A DNA stretch of 64,000 nt from Nocardia alba NBRC 108234 (GTDB lineage Bacteria > Actinomycetota > Actinomycetes > Mycobacteriales > Mycobacteriaceae). Under the pieces are notes generated by a model. The model was not told the origin of the DNA and searched no databases. It saw only the letters and a list, made by a program, of their open reading frames with translations. The stretch lies in contig NZ_BDAX01000010.1 of NCBI RefSeq assembly GCF_001612665.1, positions 62,001-126,000 on the forward strand, read 5' to 3'. Shown piece after piece: positions 42,201-57,200 of the stretch (positions within the stretch are counted from its first letter, which is position 1; every line of letters starts with the position of its first letter). Both the position numbers and the translations under genes were made by a program.

Positions 42201-45200
42201 GCGCCGCGTCGTCGAGCACCAGCCACTCGCCCAGCGCGGGCGCGGGCAGGTGGTCGACTTCGCTCGACACCGTAATGCCGAGTGCCGCACCGGAATCCGA
42301 CATCATGTGGGCGATGCGCTCGGCCGGGTACTTCGGGTCGACGGGCAGGAACGCCGCGCCCGACTTGATCACGGCCCAGATGGCGAGGGTGGTTTCCAGC
42401 GAGCGCTGCATGGCGACGGCGACGACTGTCTCCGGTGCCGCGCCGCGCGTGATGAGCACCCGAGCCAGGCGCGAGGAAGCCGCGTCGAGCTCGGCGTAGG
42501 TCAGCGAGCGAGTCGCGCCCGACTGCGCTACCTCGTCGGAGGGCATCGCGGTCGCGGTGAGTGCGCCGACCAGTCCGGTGTCGATCGATTCACCGGGTGC
42601 GACGATCGCCTGACCGGTCGGGTTGGTCGCCACGGCCTGTGCCAGCAGCTCGGGCAGCGTGCTGATCGCGGCGGCGGGACCGCCGGTGCGGGCGAGCAGT
42701 TCGGCGCGCTCGGCGGTGTCGAGGAGTTCGAGGTCACCGACCGGGACGGTGGTGTCGGCGACGACCTCGGCGAGCAGACGCTGGAAGCGCTGCGCGAACT
42801 TCTCCACCGTCGACTGGTCGAACAGCGCACTGGCGTAGGAGAACTCGGCGTAGGCGCCCGCGTCGTCCCCGGCCGCGGCTTCCCGCACGGTGAGCAGCAG
42901 GTCGAACTTGGCGGTGTCGACGTCGAAGTCGACGGCCGAGACCGAAAGACCGGGCAGTTCGAAGCCGGCGTCGGGCAGGTTCTCGAACGACAACGCCACC
43001 TGGAACAACGGGTGCCGCGCGGTGGAACGCTCGGGGTTGAGCAGTTCCACCAGTCGCTCGAACGGGATGTCGGCGTGGGCGAAGGCGGCCAGGTCGGCTT
43101 CCTTGGCCTGGGTCAGCAGCTCGGCGAAGCTGCGCTGGCCGCCGACCTGCGTGCGCAGGGCGAGGGTGTTGACGAACATGCCGATCACGTTGTCGAGTTC
43201 GGCCTCGCCGCGGCCCGCGATCGGGGTGCCGATGACGATGTCCTCGGTGCCCGACATGCGCGCCAGGAACACCGCCAGCGCGGTGTGCACGACCATGAAC
43301 AGCGTCGCGTTCTGCTCGCGGGCGATGGTGGACAGTCCGGCGTGGATGTCGCCACCGATCGGGAACAGCACCCGGCCACCGGCGAAGGACTGCGTGCTCG
43401 GACGCGGCCGGTCCAGCGGGAGGTTGAGCTCGTCGGGCACACCGGCGAGCGCGCGCTTCCAGTAGTCGGCCTGCTGGGCGATGAGACTGGTCTCGTCGGT
43501 CTCGGCGCCGAGCACCTCGCGCTGCCAGACGCTGAAGTCGGCGTACTGCACCGGCATCGGCGCCCAGCCCGGGGCCGCACCGGTGGCGCGCGCGGCGTAG
43601 GCGATCATCACGTCGCGGGTCAGCGGGCCCATGGACCAGCCGTCGGCGCTGATGTGGTGGGCGACGAAGACGAGAACGAATTCCTCGTCCGCGATGCGCA
43701 TCAGCTTCGCGCGCAACGGAACCTCGTCGATCACGTCGAAGCCGGTGGTGATCAGCTCGGCGATCCGGTCGCGCACCTGTTCGGGGGCGACGGTTTCCGG
43801 CGTCAGGTCCGGCACGTTGCCCTCGACCGGCAGGATCACCTGGTGCGGTGTGCCGTCGGTCGACGGGTACACCGTGCGCAGGGTCTCGTGCCGTGCCAGC
43901 ACATCGGCGACGGCCAGTTGCAGCGCCGCCACGTCCAGCGCGCCCGTCAGGCGGACGGCGACGGGGATGTTGTTCACCGAGGACGCGGTGTCGAACTGGT
44001 TGAGGAACCACATGCGCTGCTGGGCGAGCGAGAGCGGCACCTGGTCGGGACGCGGTCCGGCGACCAGCGCGCGACGCCCACCGGCGCCTGCGCCCTGCTC
44101 GACCTTCACCGCGAGACCGGCCACCGTCGAGGCCTCGAACAGCAGGCGCACGGGCACCCGGCTGTCGAGGGCGGCGCCGAGGCGGGCCGCGACCTGGGTG
44201 GCCAGCAGCGAGTTACCGCCGAGGGCGAAGAAGTCGTCGTCGGCACCGACGCGCTCGACGCCGAGGACGTCGGCGAACACGCCCGCCACGATCTCCTCGA
44301 TCGGCGTCGACGGCGCGCGGAAGGTCTGCGCCTCGAACTCCGGCTCCGGCAGCGCCTTGCGATCCAGCTTGCCGTTGACGTTGAGCGGCAGCGCGTCGAG
44401 CACCACGAACGCGGCGGGCACCATGTACGACGGCAACCCGGCGGCGAGCGTCGACTTGACCTGCGCCACATCGATTTCCGCGAGGCGACCGGCGGGCGCG
44501 GAGGCGGTAGCGGAGCGTGACCACGCAGCGCCCTCGGGAGTATCGCCATTCGATACAGCACCGACGAGGTAGGCCACGAGACGGTCACCGGTGCGCGGGT
44601 CGGACTTGGCGATCACCGCGGCCTGGGCGATCTCGGGCAGCGCGAGCAGCGCGGCCTCGATCTCGCCGAGCTCGATGCGGAAGCCGCGGATCTTCACCTG
44701 GAAGTCGGTGCGGCCGCGGTAGTCGAGTTCGCGGTTGTTCCAGGCCGCGAGGTCACCGGTGCGATACATGCGAGTACCCGGCGTGAACGGGTTGGCCACG
44801 AAACGATCGGCGGTCAGGTCGGCGCGGCCGTAGTAGCCGCGAGCCAGCTGCGCGCCCGCCAGGTACAGCTCACCGGCGACACCGTCGGGCACCGGGCGCA
44901 GGCGCTCGTCGAGCACGTAGACCTGGCTGTTCCACTCCGGCGAACCGATGGAGACCGACACCTGGTCGGCGGCGTTCACCCGGTGCGCGGTGATCGAGAC
45001 CGCGGCCTCGGTCGGGCCGTACAGGTTGAACAGCTCGGTGCGGCTGAACTCGGTACGGAAGCGCTGGGCGAGCGAACCCGGCAGCGCCTCACCGATGGCG
45101 AGCACCCGCCACAGCGAATCGGGCAGTTCCGTGCCCGATTGCGCCAGCAGGGCGTCGAGCATCGACGGCACCACGTGCAGGGTGGTGACCCATTCGCGGG

Positions 45201-48200
45201 CCATCAGCTCGTTGAGGTAGGCCGGGTCGCGATGACCGTCGGCCGAGGCGATCACGAGGCGACCACCGCAGACCGCGGCCGACCAGAACTCCCAGACCGA
45301 GAGGTCGAAGGTGGCGGCGGTCTTGAGCAGCACCGCGTCGGCGGCGTCCATGCCGAACTCGAGCACCTTCCACTGCAGCTGGTTGGCGATGGCGCGGTGC
45401 GCGACGGCGACGCCCTTGGGGCGGCCGGTGGAGCCGGACGTGAAGATCACGTACGCCGTGTGCTCCGGACGCAGCGGTTCGGTGCGCTCGGCATCGGAAA
45501 TCGGTGCGGCGCTCAGTGATGCGAGGTCGAGCTGGTCGACGCGGAGCACCGGCGCCACCTCGGTGGCGAACTCGGCGTCGGTCAGCACGCAGACCGGTGC
45601 CGCCGTCGCGAGGATGTAGTCGGTGCGCTCGGCCGCCTGATCGGGGTCGACCGGCACGTACGCGCCACCGGACTTGGCCACCGCGTACATCGCGACGACC
45701 AGGTCCACCGAGCGGCGCATCGCCAGCGCGACCCTGGACTCCGGGCCCACGCCCAGCGCGATCAGGTGCCGCGCGAGGCGGTTCACCCTCGCGTCGAGTT
45801 CGGTGTAGGTGAGCTGGGCGCCATCGTCGGTGACCAGGGCGGTCGCCTTCGGATCGGCGGCCACCGACGCGTCGAGCAGCGAGACCAGGGTGGCCTCGGT
45901 GTCGACCGGGTAGGCGGTGGCGTTGCGGGTGTCGAGGATCTGCTCGCGTTCAGCCGGGGCCAGCAGTTCGATGTCGCCGACCGCGGTGCGCGGCGTGGCG
46001 ACGATCGCGCCGAGCAGCCGGACGAACCGCTGCACGAAGCCTTCGACCGTGGCGTGGTCGAACAGGTCGGTGGCGTAGGTGAACAGACCCGAGATGCCTT
46101 CCGGCTCACCGGCATCGCCGTAGCGGTCGGTGGCGATCAGGTGCAGGTCGAACTGCGACAGCTCGGTGGCGATGTCGAGGCCGGAGACCGTGAGACCGGG
46201 CAGCTCCAGGGTGGCGCGGCTGAGGTTCTGGAACGACAGGCCGACCTGGAACAGCGGGTGACGCGCGGTGGAGCGAACCGGGTTGAGCACCTCGACCAGG
46301 CGCTCGAACGGCACGTCGGCGTTGGCGAACGCCGCGATGTCGTCTTCACGCTGGCGGGCCAGCAGTTCGGTGAACGCCTCGCCGCCGTCGACCCTGGTGC
46401 GGAACACCAGGGTGTTGACGAACATGCCGATCATGTCGTCGAGCGCCGCTTCGCCGCGTCCGGCCATCGGGGTGCCGATGGCGATGTCGTCGGTGCCCGA
46501 CAGGCGGGCCAGCAGCACCGCGAGGGCGGTGTGCACGACCATGAACAGCGTGGCGCCCTCGGCGCGGGCCAGTTCGACCAGCGCGCGGTGGGTGTCGGCG
46601 TCGATCTGGACGTCGACCTTGCTGCCCGCGAAGGTCTGTACCGCGGGGCGCGGCCGGTCGGCGGGTAGGTCGAGCTGGTCGGGCAGGTCCGCCAGCGCCT
46701 GCTTCCAGTGCGCGACCTGCTTGGACGCCATCGAGTCGGCGTCGTCCTCGCTGCCGAGCAGGTCGCGCTGCCAGATGCTGTAGTCCGCGTACTGCACGGC
46801 CAGTGGCGCCCAGCCGGGCTCGGAGCCCATGGAGCGGGCCGCGTAGGCGGTCATCAGGTCGCGGGTCAGCGGGGCGACCGAGGATCCGTCACCGGAGATG
46901 TGGTGCACGACCAGAGCGAGCACGAAGTCGCCCGCGATGTTCCCGGCGGCGAAGCGTGACGACGGGGAGGCCTCGTGCGCATCGCCCTCTGCTACCACGT
47001 CTCGCACCCGGAACAGCGCTACCTTGAGCGGCACCTCGACGGTGACGTCGAACATCGTCGACATCAGTTCCGCCACCGCCGATTCCACCTCGTCGGCCGC
47101 GACGGTACGTTCGATCAGTTCCGGCGCGGCCTGCGCGGGCGACAGGATCACCTGTGCCGCACCGGCTTCGGTCTGCGGGTAGATCGTGCGCAGGATCTCG
47201 TGGCGGGTCACCAGGTCGGTGACCGCCGCCCGCAGCGCGGCGACGTCGAGGTCGCCGGTGAGGCGGACCGCGACCGGCACGTTGTAGGCAGCCGACTGGG
47301 TGTCGAAGCGGTTGAGGAACCACATCCGCTGCTGGGCGAGCGAGAGCGGGATGTGCTCCGGGCGCGGACCCGCGGTGAGCGCCTTGCGATCACCGGTTTC
47401 CGCGTGCTGCTCGACCCGCTGGGCCAGGGCGGCCACCGTGGACGCCTCGAACAGCAGGCGAACGGGGATGCGGGTGTCGAGTGCCGCGCCGAGGCGGGCG
47501 GCGACCTGCGTGGCCAGCAGCGAGTTACCGCCCCAGGCGAAGAAGTCGTCGTCGAGGCCGAACTGCCCGACGTCGAGGCGGAGCACCTCGGCGAAGGTCG
47601 CCGCGACGAGCTGTTCGCTCGGGCTCACCGGCGCGCGGAACACGGCCTTCTCGATCTCGGGCTCCGGCAGCGCCTTGCGATCGAGCTTGCCGTTGGCGTT
47701 GAGCGGCAGCGCGTCGAGCTGCAGGAACACGGTCGGAACCATGTACGACGGCAGTTCGGCGGCCAGCGCGGTGCGCAGGGCCAGCTTGTCGACGGCCGTC
47801 TCGGCCACGACGTAGGCGACCAGACGGTCGCCGACAACGGGATCGGTATTGGCGAGAACAGCGGCGGCGGTGAGGCCGGGCCGACGCAGCAGCGCGGCCT
47901 CGATCTCGCCGAGCTCGATACGGAAGCCGCGGATCTTCACCTGGAAGTCGGTGCGGCCCCGGTAGTCGAGTTCGCCCTCGGCGTTCCAGGCGACGAGGTC
48001 GCCGGTGCGGTACATGCGCTCGCCGGTCACCGAGAACGGGTCGGCGACGAAACGGTCGGCGGTGAGGTCGGCGCGACCGTAGTAGCCGCGGGCCAGCTGG
48101 GAGCCTGCCAGATACAGCTCGCCGGAGACGCCGACCGGAACCGGGCGCAGACGCGAATCCAGCACGTAGACACGGCTGTTCCACTCCGGTGCGCCGATCG

Positions 48201-51200
48201 AGACCGACACCGTGTCCGCGTCGGTGACCGCGTGGCTGGTGATCGAGACCGCGGCCTCGGTCGGGCCGTACAGGTTGAACAGCGCGGCGGCGTTGGCCGC
48301 GCGGTACCGCTGCGCGGTGGCGGCGGGCAGCGCCTCGCCGATCGCGAGGACACGGCGCAACGTACGCGGCAGTGCCGCTCCGGATTCGGTGAGCAGCGCG
48401 TCGAGCATCGACGGCACCACGTGCAGCGTGGTGACGGCGGTGGCCCGCATCAGATCGTTGAGGTAGGCCGGGTCGCGGTGGCCGTCGGCGGTGGCGACCA
48501 CCAGGCGGGCGCCCGCGACGGCGGCGGTCCAGAACTCCCAGACCGAGAGGTCGAAGGTGGCGGCGGTCTTGAGCAGCACCGCGTCGTCGGCGCCGATACC
48601 GAATTCGGCCGTCTCCCACAGCAACTGGTTGACGATCGCGCCGTGCGAGACCGCGACGCCCTTGGGCTTGCCGGTCGAGCCGGACGTGAAGATCACGTAC
48701 GCGGTGTTCGCGGGGACCACGGTGCGGGTGATCGCGGCGGCGCTCACCTCGCGCAGGTCGAGCTCGTCGAGGACGACCACTTCGGCTGCCGCCGTGCTGA
48801 ATTCGGCGTTCGCCGTGGTGAGCACCACCGCGGGCGCGGCCGTTTCCAGGATGTAGTCGGTGCGCTCGGCGGGCTGATCCGGGTCGATCGGCACATACGC
48901 CGCACCCGCGCGGGCCACCGCGTACATCGCGATGATCAGCTCGGCGGAGCGACGGATGGCCAGTGCCACCCGATCCTCGGCGCCGATGCCACGCGAGATC
49001 AGCTGCCGCGCGAGGCGGTTGACCTCGGCGTCGAGCTCGGCGTAGGTCAGCTCGCGGCGTCCGCCCACGAAGCGACCGACCCGCCGTGCCGTACCGGCGG
49101 CGTCCGCTTCCGCGGTGCCACTGTCGAATTCCGGCTCGTCCACGACGAGTGCGATGGCGTCGGGAGTGGCGGCCACGGTCGCGTCGAGCAACGACACCAG
49201 GGTGGCGTCGGTGTCGACCGCGTGCGCGGTGGCGTTCCACGCGGTGACGATCCGCTCGGCTTCCGGCGCGGTGAGCAGGTCGATATCGCCGACCGCGATG
49301 GTGGCGTCGGCGGCGACCGCGTCCAGGACCAGCAGGAAACGGTCGGCGAAGCTCTGGACCGTCGACTCGTCGAACAGGTCGATGGCGTAACCGAATTCGG
49401 TGACCAGCTGAGCCGGTGCGCCGTCGTCGGTGTAGCGGTCGTACAGGGTGACGTGCAGGTCGGTCTTGGCCAGCTGCGAGTCGTAGTCGACGGCGCTCAC
49501 CGTGAGACCCGGCAGTTCGAAGGTGGTGTCGGCCAGGTTCTGGAACGACAGGCCCACCTGGAACAGCGGGTTGCGGGCGGTGGAGCGGACCGGGTTGAGC
49601 ACCTCGACGAGCCGCTCGAACGGCACATCGGCGTTGGCGAAGGCCTCGAGGTCGCGGTTGCGCACGTCGGCGAGCAGTTCGGCGAAGGAGGCGCCGGAGT
49701 CGACGGCGGTGCGGAACACCAGGGTGTTGACGAACATGCCGATCAGATCGTCGAGTTCACGCTCACCACGGCCAGCGATGGGGGTGCCGACGGCGATGTC
49801 GTCGGTACCCGACAGGCGGGCGAGCAGCACCGCGAGCGCGGCGTGCACGACCATGAACAGCGAGGCGTTGTTCGCCCTGGCCAGCTCGTGCAGGGCCGCG
49901 TGCCGGGCCGGGTCGATCTCGAAGCGGATGGCCTGGCCCTGGAACGACTGCGCGGGCGGGCGCGGCCGGTCGGCGGGCAGTTCGAGCTGATCGGGCAGCC
50001 CGGCGAGCGCGTCGCTCCAGTAGGCGACCTGCTTGGCCGCGAGCGATTCCGGGTCGGTCTCGTCGCCGAGGACCTCGCGCTGCCACAGCGCGTAGTCGGC
50101 GTACTGCACGGGCAGCGCTGCCCACTGCGGCGCCTCGCCCTGCACGCGGGCCACGTAGGCGGCCATGATGTCGCGGGCCAGCGGGCCCATCGAGGAACCG
50201 TCGGCGGAGACGTGGTGCACGGTGAACGCGAGCACGTGGTCGGTCGCGTCGAGTGCGAACAGCGCGACCTTGAGCGGCACCTCCTGGGTGACGTCGAACG
50301 TGGTCATCGCGAATTCGATGACGCTGCCGAGCAATTCGGCCTCGGTGACCGTGATGTGGTGCACCACGGCACGGCTGCGCGAGACCGGCAGGATCACCTG
50401 ATGCGGGCCGTCGGGCGAGCCGGGGTAGGTGGTGCGCAGCATCTCGTGGCGGGCGAACACGTCGCCGATGGCCTGTTCGAGGGCGGGCACGTCGAGCTCA
50501 CCGGTGAGGCGAACCGCGAGGGGGATGTTGTCGACCGCGGAGGTGGACGTGTCGAACTGGTTGAGGAACCAGTAGCGCTGCTGGGCGGGCGAGAGCGGGA
50601 TGACGGCGGGCCGCTCCCCCGCGGTCAGGCGCGGACGGGCGCGGCCCGAGCCCGCGTTGTGCTCGGCGCGGGCGGCCAGCGCGGAGACCGTCGAGGCCTC
50701 GAACAGGTCGCGGACCGAGAGCTGGGTGTCCAGAGCCGCGCCGATGCGGGCGGTGACCTGGGTGGCCAGCAGCGAGTTGCCGCCGAGTTCGAAGAAGTCG
50801 TCGTCGGCGCCGACCCGGGTCACCCCGAGCACATCGCCGAAGGTGCCGGCCACGATCTCCTCGATCGGGGTGGACGCCGCGCGGAAGACCTTGGCCTCGA
50901 ACACCGGCGCGGGCAGCGCCTTGCGGTCGAGCTTGCCGGACGCGTTGAGCGGGAAGGCATCCAGGATCACGAACGCGGTGGGGACCATGTACGTCGGCAG
51001 CGCACCGCCGAGTTCGGCGCGCACGGCGTCGAGGTCGACGCTCGTACCGGCCACCGGGATCAGGTAGCCGACCAACTGGTCGCCGAGGCGATCGTCGGAG
51101 CGCACGACCACGACCGACTGCGCGATCGCGGGCAGCGCGGTGAGCGCGGACTCGATCTCGCCGAGCTCGATGCGCAGACCACGCAGCTTCACCTGGAAGT

Positions 51201-54200
51201 CGGTGCGGCCCAGGTACTCCAGCTCACCGTCCGCGGTCCACGCGACGAGGTCGCCGGTGCGGTACATGCGCGCGCCGTCGGTCCCGAACGGATCGGCGAC
51301 GAAGCGGTCGGCGGTGAGGTCGGGGCGGTTGACGTAGCCGCGCGCCAGCTGGACACCGGCCAGGTAGAGCTCGCCGGGGACGCCGACGGGCGTTGGGTGC
51401 AGACGCGAATCCAGCACGTACACCTGGGTGTTGAAGACCGGCGCGCCGATCGGCACCGAGGTGGTGTCGGCGTCGGTGACCTCGTGGAAGGTCACGTCGA
51501 CGGCGGCTTCGGTGGGGCCGTACAGGTTGTGCAGGGCGGCACCGGTGAGGGCGCGCATCCGCTGGGCGGTCGGCGCGGGCAGCGCCTCACCCGAGGCGAA
51601 CACCAGGCGCAGACTGCTCGCGACCTGCGGACCGTCGGCGAGCGCGACGGCGGTGGACTCGGCGAGTTCGGCGACGAACACCGACATCATCGACGGCACG
51701 AAGTGCGCGGTGGTGACGCCCTCGGTGGCGATGATCTCGGCCAGATAGGCCGGATCACGATGACCGTCCGGCTTCGCGACAACCAGACGCGCACCGATCT
51801 GCAAGGGCCAGAAGAACTCCCACACCGACACATCGAACGTCGCCGGAGTCTTCTGCAACACCACATCGGCCCCGGTCAGACCGTAAGCCTGCTGCATCCA
51901 CACCAAACGGTTGACGATCGCGCCATGGCTGACCGCCACACCCTTCGGCCGACCCGTCGAACCCGACGTGAAGATCACATACGCCGTGTTCTGCGGACGC
52001 AACGGCGCGATCCGCTCGGCATCGGTGACCGGCGCGTCCGAGTAGCCCGAGAGATCCAGGCGTTCGATGTCGAGCGCGGTGGTCGAGCCCGCGTCGAATT
52101 CGTCACCGGCAGTGGTCAATACGCACACCGGCGCCACGGTCTCCAGCACGTAGTGGGTGCGCTCGGCCGGGTGGTCGGGGTCGAGCGGCACATAGGCGCC
52201 ACCGGCCACACTCACCGCGTACATGCCGATCACCAGGTCCAGCGAGCGGCGCATGCCGAGCGCGACCATGGTGTCCGGGCCGACGCCCTGGGCGATGAGG
52301 TGGCGTGCCAAGCGGTTCACCCGGGCGGTGAACTCGCGGTAGGACAGACTCGTCCCCTCGAAGGTGACGGCGGTCGCGTTCGGGCTGGTCGCGGCCTGTG
52401 CCTCGAACATCGACACCAGCGTGGCGGCCTGGTCGACCGGGTGCGCGGTGGCGTTCCAGTCGGTGATCACCTGTCGGTGTTCGGCGGGGGCGAGCAGGGC
52501 GATCTCACCGATCGCGCGCGCGGGTTCGGCCACGACGGCGGTCAGTATCCGCACCAGGCGCTGCGCGAGGGTGGCGACGGTGCCTGCGTCGAACATGTCC
52601 GTCGCGTAGGCGAATTCGGCGGTCATGCCGTCGGCGGACCCGTCGGCGCGGTGGCGATCGGCCAGGTTCAGGTGCAGATCGAACTTGGCGGTGACCACAT
52701 CCAGCGGCACGCCCGCGACCTCGAGGCCGGGCAGTTCGAAGGAGGCCTCCCCGGTGTTCTGGAAGGACAGCATCACCTGGAACAGCGGATGGCGGGCCTG
52801 CGAACGCGCCGGGTTGAGGATCTCGACGAGCCGCTCGAACGGCAGATCGGCATGGCCGAACGCGGCGAGGTCGTTCTCCCTGGTCCGGTGGAGCAGTTCG
52901 GTGAACGGCTGCGCCGGGTCGACGGCGCTGCGCAGGACCAGGGTGTTGACGAACATGCCGATGGCATCGTCGAGCACCGCCTCGCCACGACCGGCGACCG
53001 CGGTGCCGATGGCGATGTCGTCACTGCCCGACAAACGAGCCAGCAGCGCGGCGAACGCGGCGTGCACCACCATGAACAGGCTGGCGCCGTGTTCGCGAGC
53101 CAGCGCGTTGAGGCCGGCCGACAGCGCGGGGTCGATCGAGAACTCGTGGACGCCACCGCGATTGGACGCGACAGCGGGACGGGCCCGATCGGCGGGCAGA
53201 TCGAGCTGGTCGGGCAGCCCGGCCAGGTTCTGCGACCAGTAGGCCACCTGCTGGGCGATCATCGACGCCGAATCCGCTTCGGAGCCGAGCGTTTCGCGCT
53301 GCCACAGGGCGAAATCGGCGTACTGCACGGGCAGCGGGGCCCAGCCGGGCGCCTCACCGCGTGCGCGGGCGGCGTAGGCGATCATCACGTCGCGGGCCAG
53401 CGGTCGCACCGACCAGCCGTCGCCGGAGATGTGGTGCACCACGAAGACCAGCACGTGGGTGTCGGGGTGCGAGCCGTCCATCGAGCCCGCGACGCGCAGC
53501 AGTTCGGCGCGCACCGGAACCTCGGTGGTCACGTCGAATCCGGCCAGCACGAGTTCGCTGATGCGATCGCGGATCTCGTCCTCGCCGACGGTGATCGGGT
53601 GCAGCGAGATCGGCAGCTGACCGGCGGGCAGCACGACCTGCACACCCTGGCCCTCGGCGGTCTCCGGGTAGACGGTGCGCAGCACCTCGTGCCGGTCGAC
53701 CACGTCGGCGACGGCCTGGCGCAGGGCGTCGATATCGAGGTCGCCGGTCAGGCGGACGGCCAGCGGGATGTTGTTCACGCCGGTCGCGCTGTCGAAGCGG
53801 TTGAGGAACCACATGCGCTGCTGGGCGAGCGAGAGCGGGATCTGGTCCGGCCGCGCACCCGCGACGAGCTCACGACGGCTGCCGCTGCCCGCGTGGACCT
53901 CGACCTTGGCGGCCAGCGCGGCCACCGACGGCGCTTCGAACAGCGCGCGCACGGGGACGCGGGTGTCGAGCGCGGCACCGAGGCGGGCGACCACCTGGGT
54001 GGCGATGAGCGAGTTGCCACCCAGATCGAAGAAGTCGTCGTCGAGGCCGACCGCGCGGTCCCCGGACAGCCCGAGCACCTCGGCGAAGGTCACGGCGACG
54101 ATCTCCTCGATCGGCGTCCGCGGCGCACGGAACTCGCGCGCCTCGAACACCGGCTCGGGCAGCGCGCGCCGGTCGAGCTTGCCGTTGGCGCTCAGCGGCA

Positions 54201-57200
54201 TCTCGTCGATCACGACGAACGCGGCCGGAACCATGTACGACGGCAGCCGCGCCGCGAGATGCGCGCGCAGTGCGTCGAGCTCGGCGGTCTCGCCGGCGGC
54301 GGGCACGACATAGCCGACGAGCTGGTCACCGGTGCGGGCATCCGAACGCACGACCACCACGGCCTGCGTCACGGTGTTGTGCGCGATGAGCGCGGCCTCG
54401 ATCTCGCCGAGCTCGATCCGCAGACCACGCAGCTTGACCTGGAAGTCGGTGCGGCCGAGGTAGGTGATCACGCCGCTCTCGTCGCGACGCACGAGGTCGC
54501 CGGTGCGGTACATGCGGGCGCCGGCGCCTGCGGCGAACGGGTCGGCGACGAAACGATCGGCGGTGAGGTCGGGGCGGCCGAAATAGCCGCGGGCCAGCTG
54601 CGCGCCTGCCAGGTACAGCTCACCGGCGACACCGGCGGCCACCGGGTGCAGCCGCGAGTCCAGGACGTGGGCCTGCGAGTTCCAGACCGGCGCGCCGATC
54701 GGGACGGCGCCGTCGATCTGGTCGGCGACGGGGCCGTGCGTGGCGTGGACGGTGAACTCGGTGGGGCCGTAGAGGTTGAACAGCGCCGCGTCGCTCACCG
54801 TGCGGAAGGCCACGACCGTATCGGCGGTGAAGGCCTCACCGGCGATCAGCAGAGCGCGTAGCGAAGACAGAGCTCCGCCCTCGACGGCAGCCTGATCGAT
54901 GCTGCCCGCGAAGACCGTGAGCATCGAGGGCACGAACGAGGTCATCGTGACCCGTTGCGCGGCAATGACATCCGCGAGGTACTGCGGATCGCGGTGGCCG
55001 TCGGGACTCGCCACGACGATCCGGCCGCCGGTGCTCAGCGGGCCGAACAGCTCCCACACCGACACATCGAAGGTGGCCGGCGTCTTGAACAGCACCACAT
55101 CGTCGGCATCGATACCGTATTCGCCGGTGATCCAGCGGATCTGGTTGACCACGGCCGCATGCGGCACGGCCACGCCCTTGGGGCGGCCGGTGGAGCCGGA
55201 GGTGAAGATGACGTAGGCCGGGTGCTGCGGACGCAGCGGCGCGATCCGATCGGCGTCGGCGACCGGGGTGGCCGGGTACGCCGAGAGGTCGAGCGCGTCG
55301 ATGACGAGCGTGCGCGGGTCGCCCGCTGCCGTGGCGTTGTCATCGAGTGCGAAGCCGTCTCGGGTCGTGGTGAGCACGACGACCGGTGCGGCGGTTTCGA
55401 GCACATAGGCGATGCGGTCGGCGGGCTGGTCCAGGTCGAGCGGGACGTAGCCGCCGCCTGCTTCCTGCACCGCGTAGGCGGCGACGAGCAGGTCGATGCT
55501 GCGGCGCAGGCCGAGAGCGACCAAGGCTTCGGGGCCGACACCGGCGTCGATCAGGCGGTGCGCCAAGCGGTGCACGCGAGCGGCGAATTCGGCGTAGGTC
55601 AGCGTTTCGCCGGTGGCGGGGTCGACCATCGCGACCGCGTCCGGGGTGGCAGCGGCCTGGCGGGCGAACTCGTCGACCAGCGTGCCCGCACCGGGCAGCT
55701 CGCGGGCGGTGTCGTTCCAACCGTGCACGGCCAGTGCGGTTTCCGCCGAGTCGAGCAGCGCGATATCGCCGACGGCGCGGTTCGGGGCCGCCGCGATGCC
55801 GGCCAGCAGGCGGGCGAAGCGGGCGCCGAAGCGTTCCATCGTGGCCGGGTCGAACAGGTCGGTGGCGTAGATCAGTTCGGCGACGATGCCGGACGCCTCG
55901 CCCGGGTTCTCGGTGAGGACCACCTGGAGGTCGAACTTGGCCACGTCGATCGGCAGTTCCACACCGCTCACGGTGAGGCCGGGCAGTTCCAGGGTGGTCT
56001 GACCGGTGTTCTGGAAGGCCAGCATGACCTGGAACAGCGGGTGACGGGCCTGCGAGCGGGCGGGGTTGATGATCTCGACGAGACGCTCGAACGGCAGGTC
56101 GGCGTGGCCGAAGGCGGCGATATCGCTCGCGCGGACCGCACCGAGCAGGTCGGTGAAGCTCGCGTCGCTGTCCACCTCGGTGCGCAGCACCAGGGTGTTG
56201 ACGAACATGCCGATCAGGTCGTCGAGCGCGCGCTCGCCACGGCCCGCGATGGGGGTGCCGATGGCGATGTCGCGCTCGCCGGACAGGCGCGAGAGCAGTA
56301 GCGCCAGCGCCGCGTGGGCGACCATGAACAGCGTCGCGCCACGGGTGCGGGCCAGTTCGGTCAGGGCCGCATGGGTTTTCGCGTCGATCTCGAAGGTGTG
56401 GGTGGCGCCGCGTCCGCTGGCGACCGCGGGGCGCGGCCGGTCGGCGGGCAGGTCGAGCTGCTCGGGCAGGCCGCGCAGGGTCGATCCCCAGAACGAGATC
56501 TGCTGGGCGATCACCGACTCGGCGTCGTCCTCGTCGCCGAGTACGGCGCGCTGCCACAGCGCGAAGTCGGCGTACTGGACCTCCAGGGGACGCCAGGCCG
56601 GTTCGGCGCCTTCGACACGAGCGCTGTAGGCGGTCATCACGTCACGGGTCAGCGGACCCATGGAGAAGCCGTCGGCCGAGATGTGGTGCACGACAAGGGC
56701 GAGCACGTGTTCGGTGGGGCTCACCTCGAACAGGGCAGCACGGAACGGCACCTCGGCGGTGACATCGAACGCGGTGCGTACCAGCTCCGAAAGTCGTTGC
56801 GGCAGTTCGGCGGTGGTGGACTCGATCGGCGCGAGGTCGGGGATGACCTTGCCGGTCGCCACGATCACCTGGTAGCCGGCGCCCGCCACCTCCGGGTAGT
56901 AGCTGCGCAGGGACTCGTGCCGGGCGAGCACATCGGCCACCGCCACCTGCAGCGCCTGGCGGTCGAGCAGGCCCGACAGCCGGACGGCGGCGGGGATGTT
57001 GTCCACCGCGGACTCGGGGTCGAAGCGGTTGAGGAACCACATGCGCTGCTGGGCCAGCGACAGCGGCACCCGCTCGGGGCGCTGCTGCGGCACCAGCGGC
57101 GCGCGGCGTTCGGTGCCGGAGTGCGTCTCGGCCCGCGCGGCCAGTGCGGCGACGGTGGAGGACTCGAACAGTTCGCGCACGCCGATATCGGTGGACAGCG

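Noticed and set aside
37234..54861. Very long open frames on the plus strand opposite the NRPS, some over 2,400 codons
   Set aside because: They mirror the NRPS codon structure in high-GC DNA, are Arg/His/Gly/Asp-rich, contain no family motifs and repeat with the module period. They are antisense shadows.
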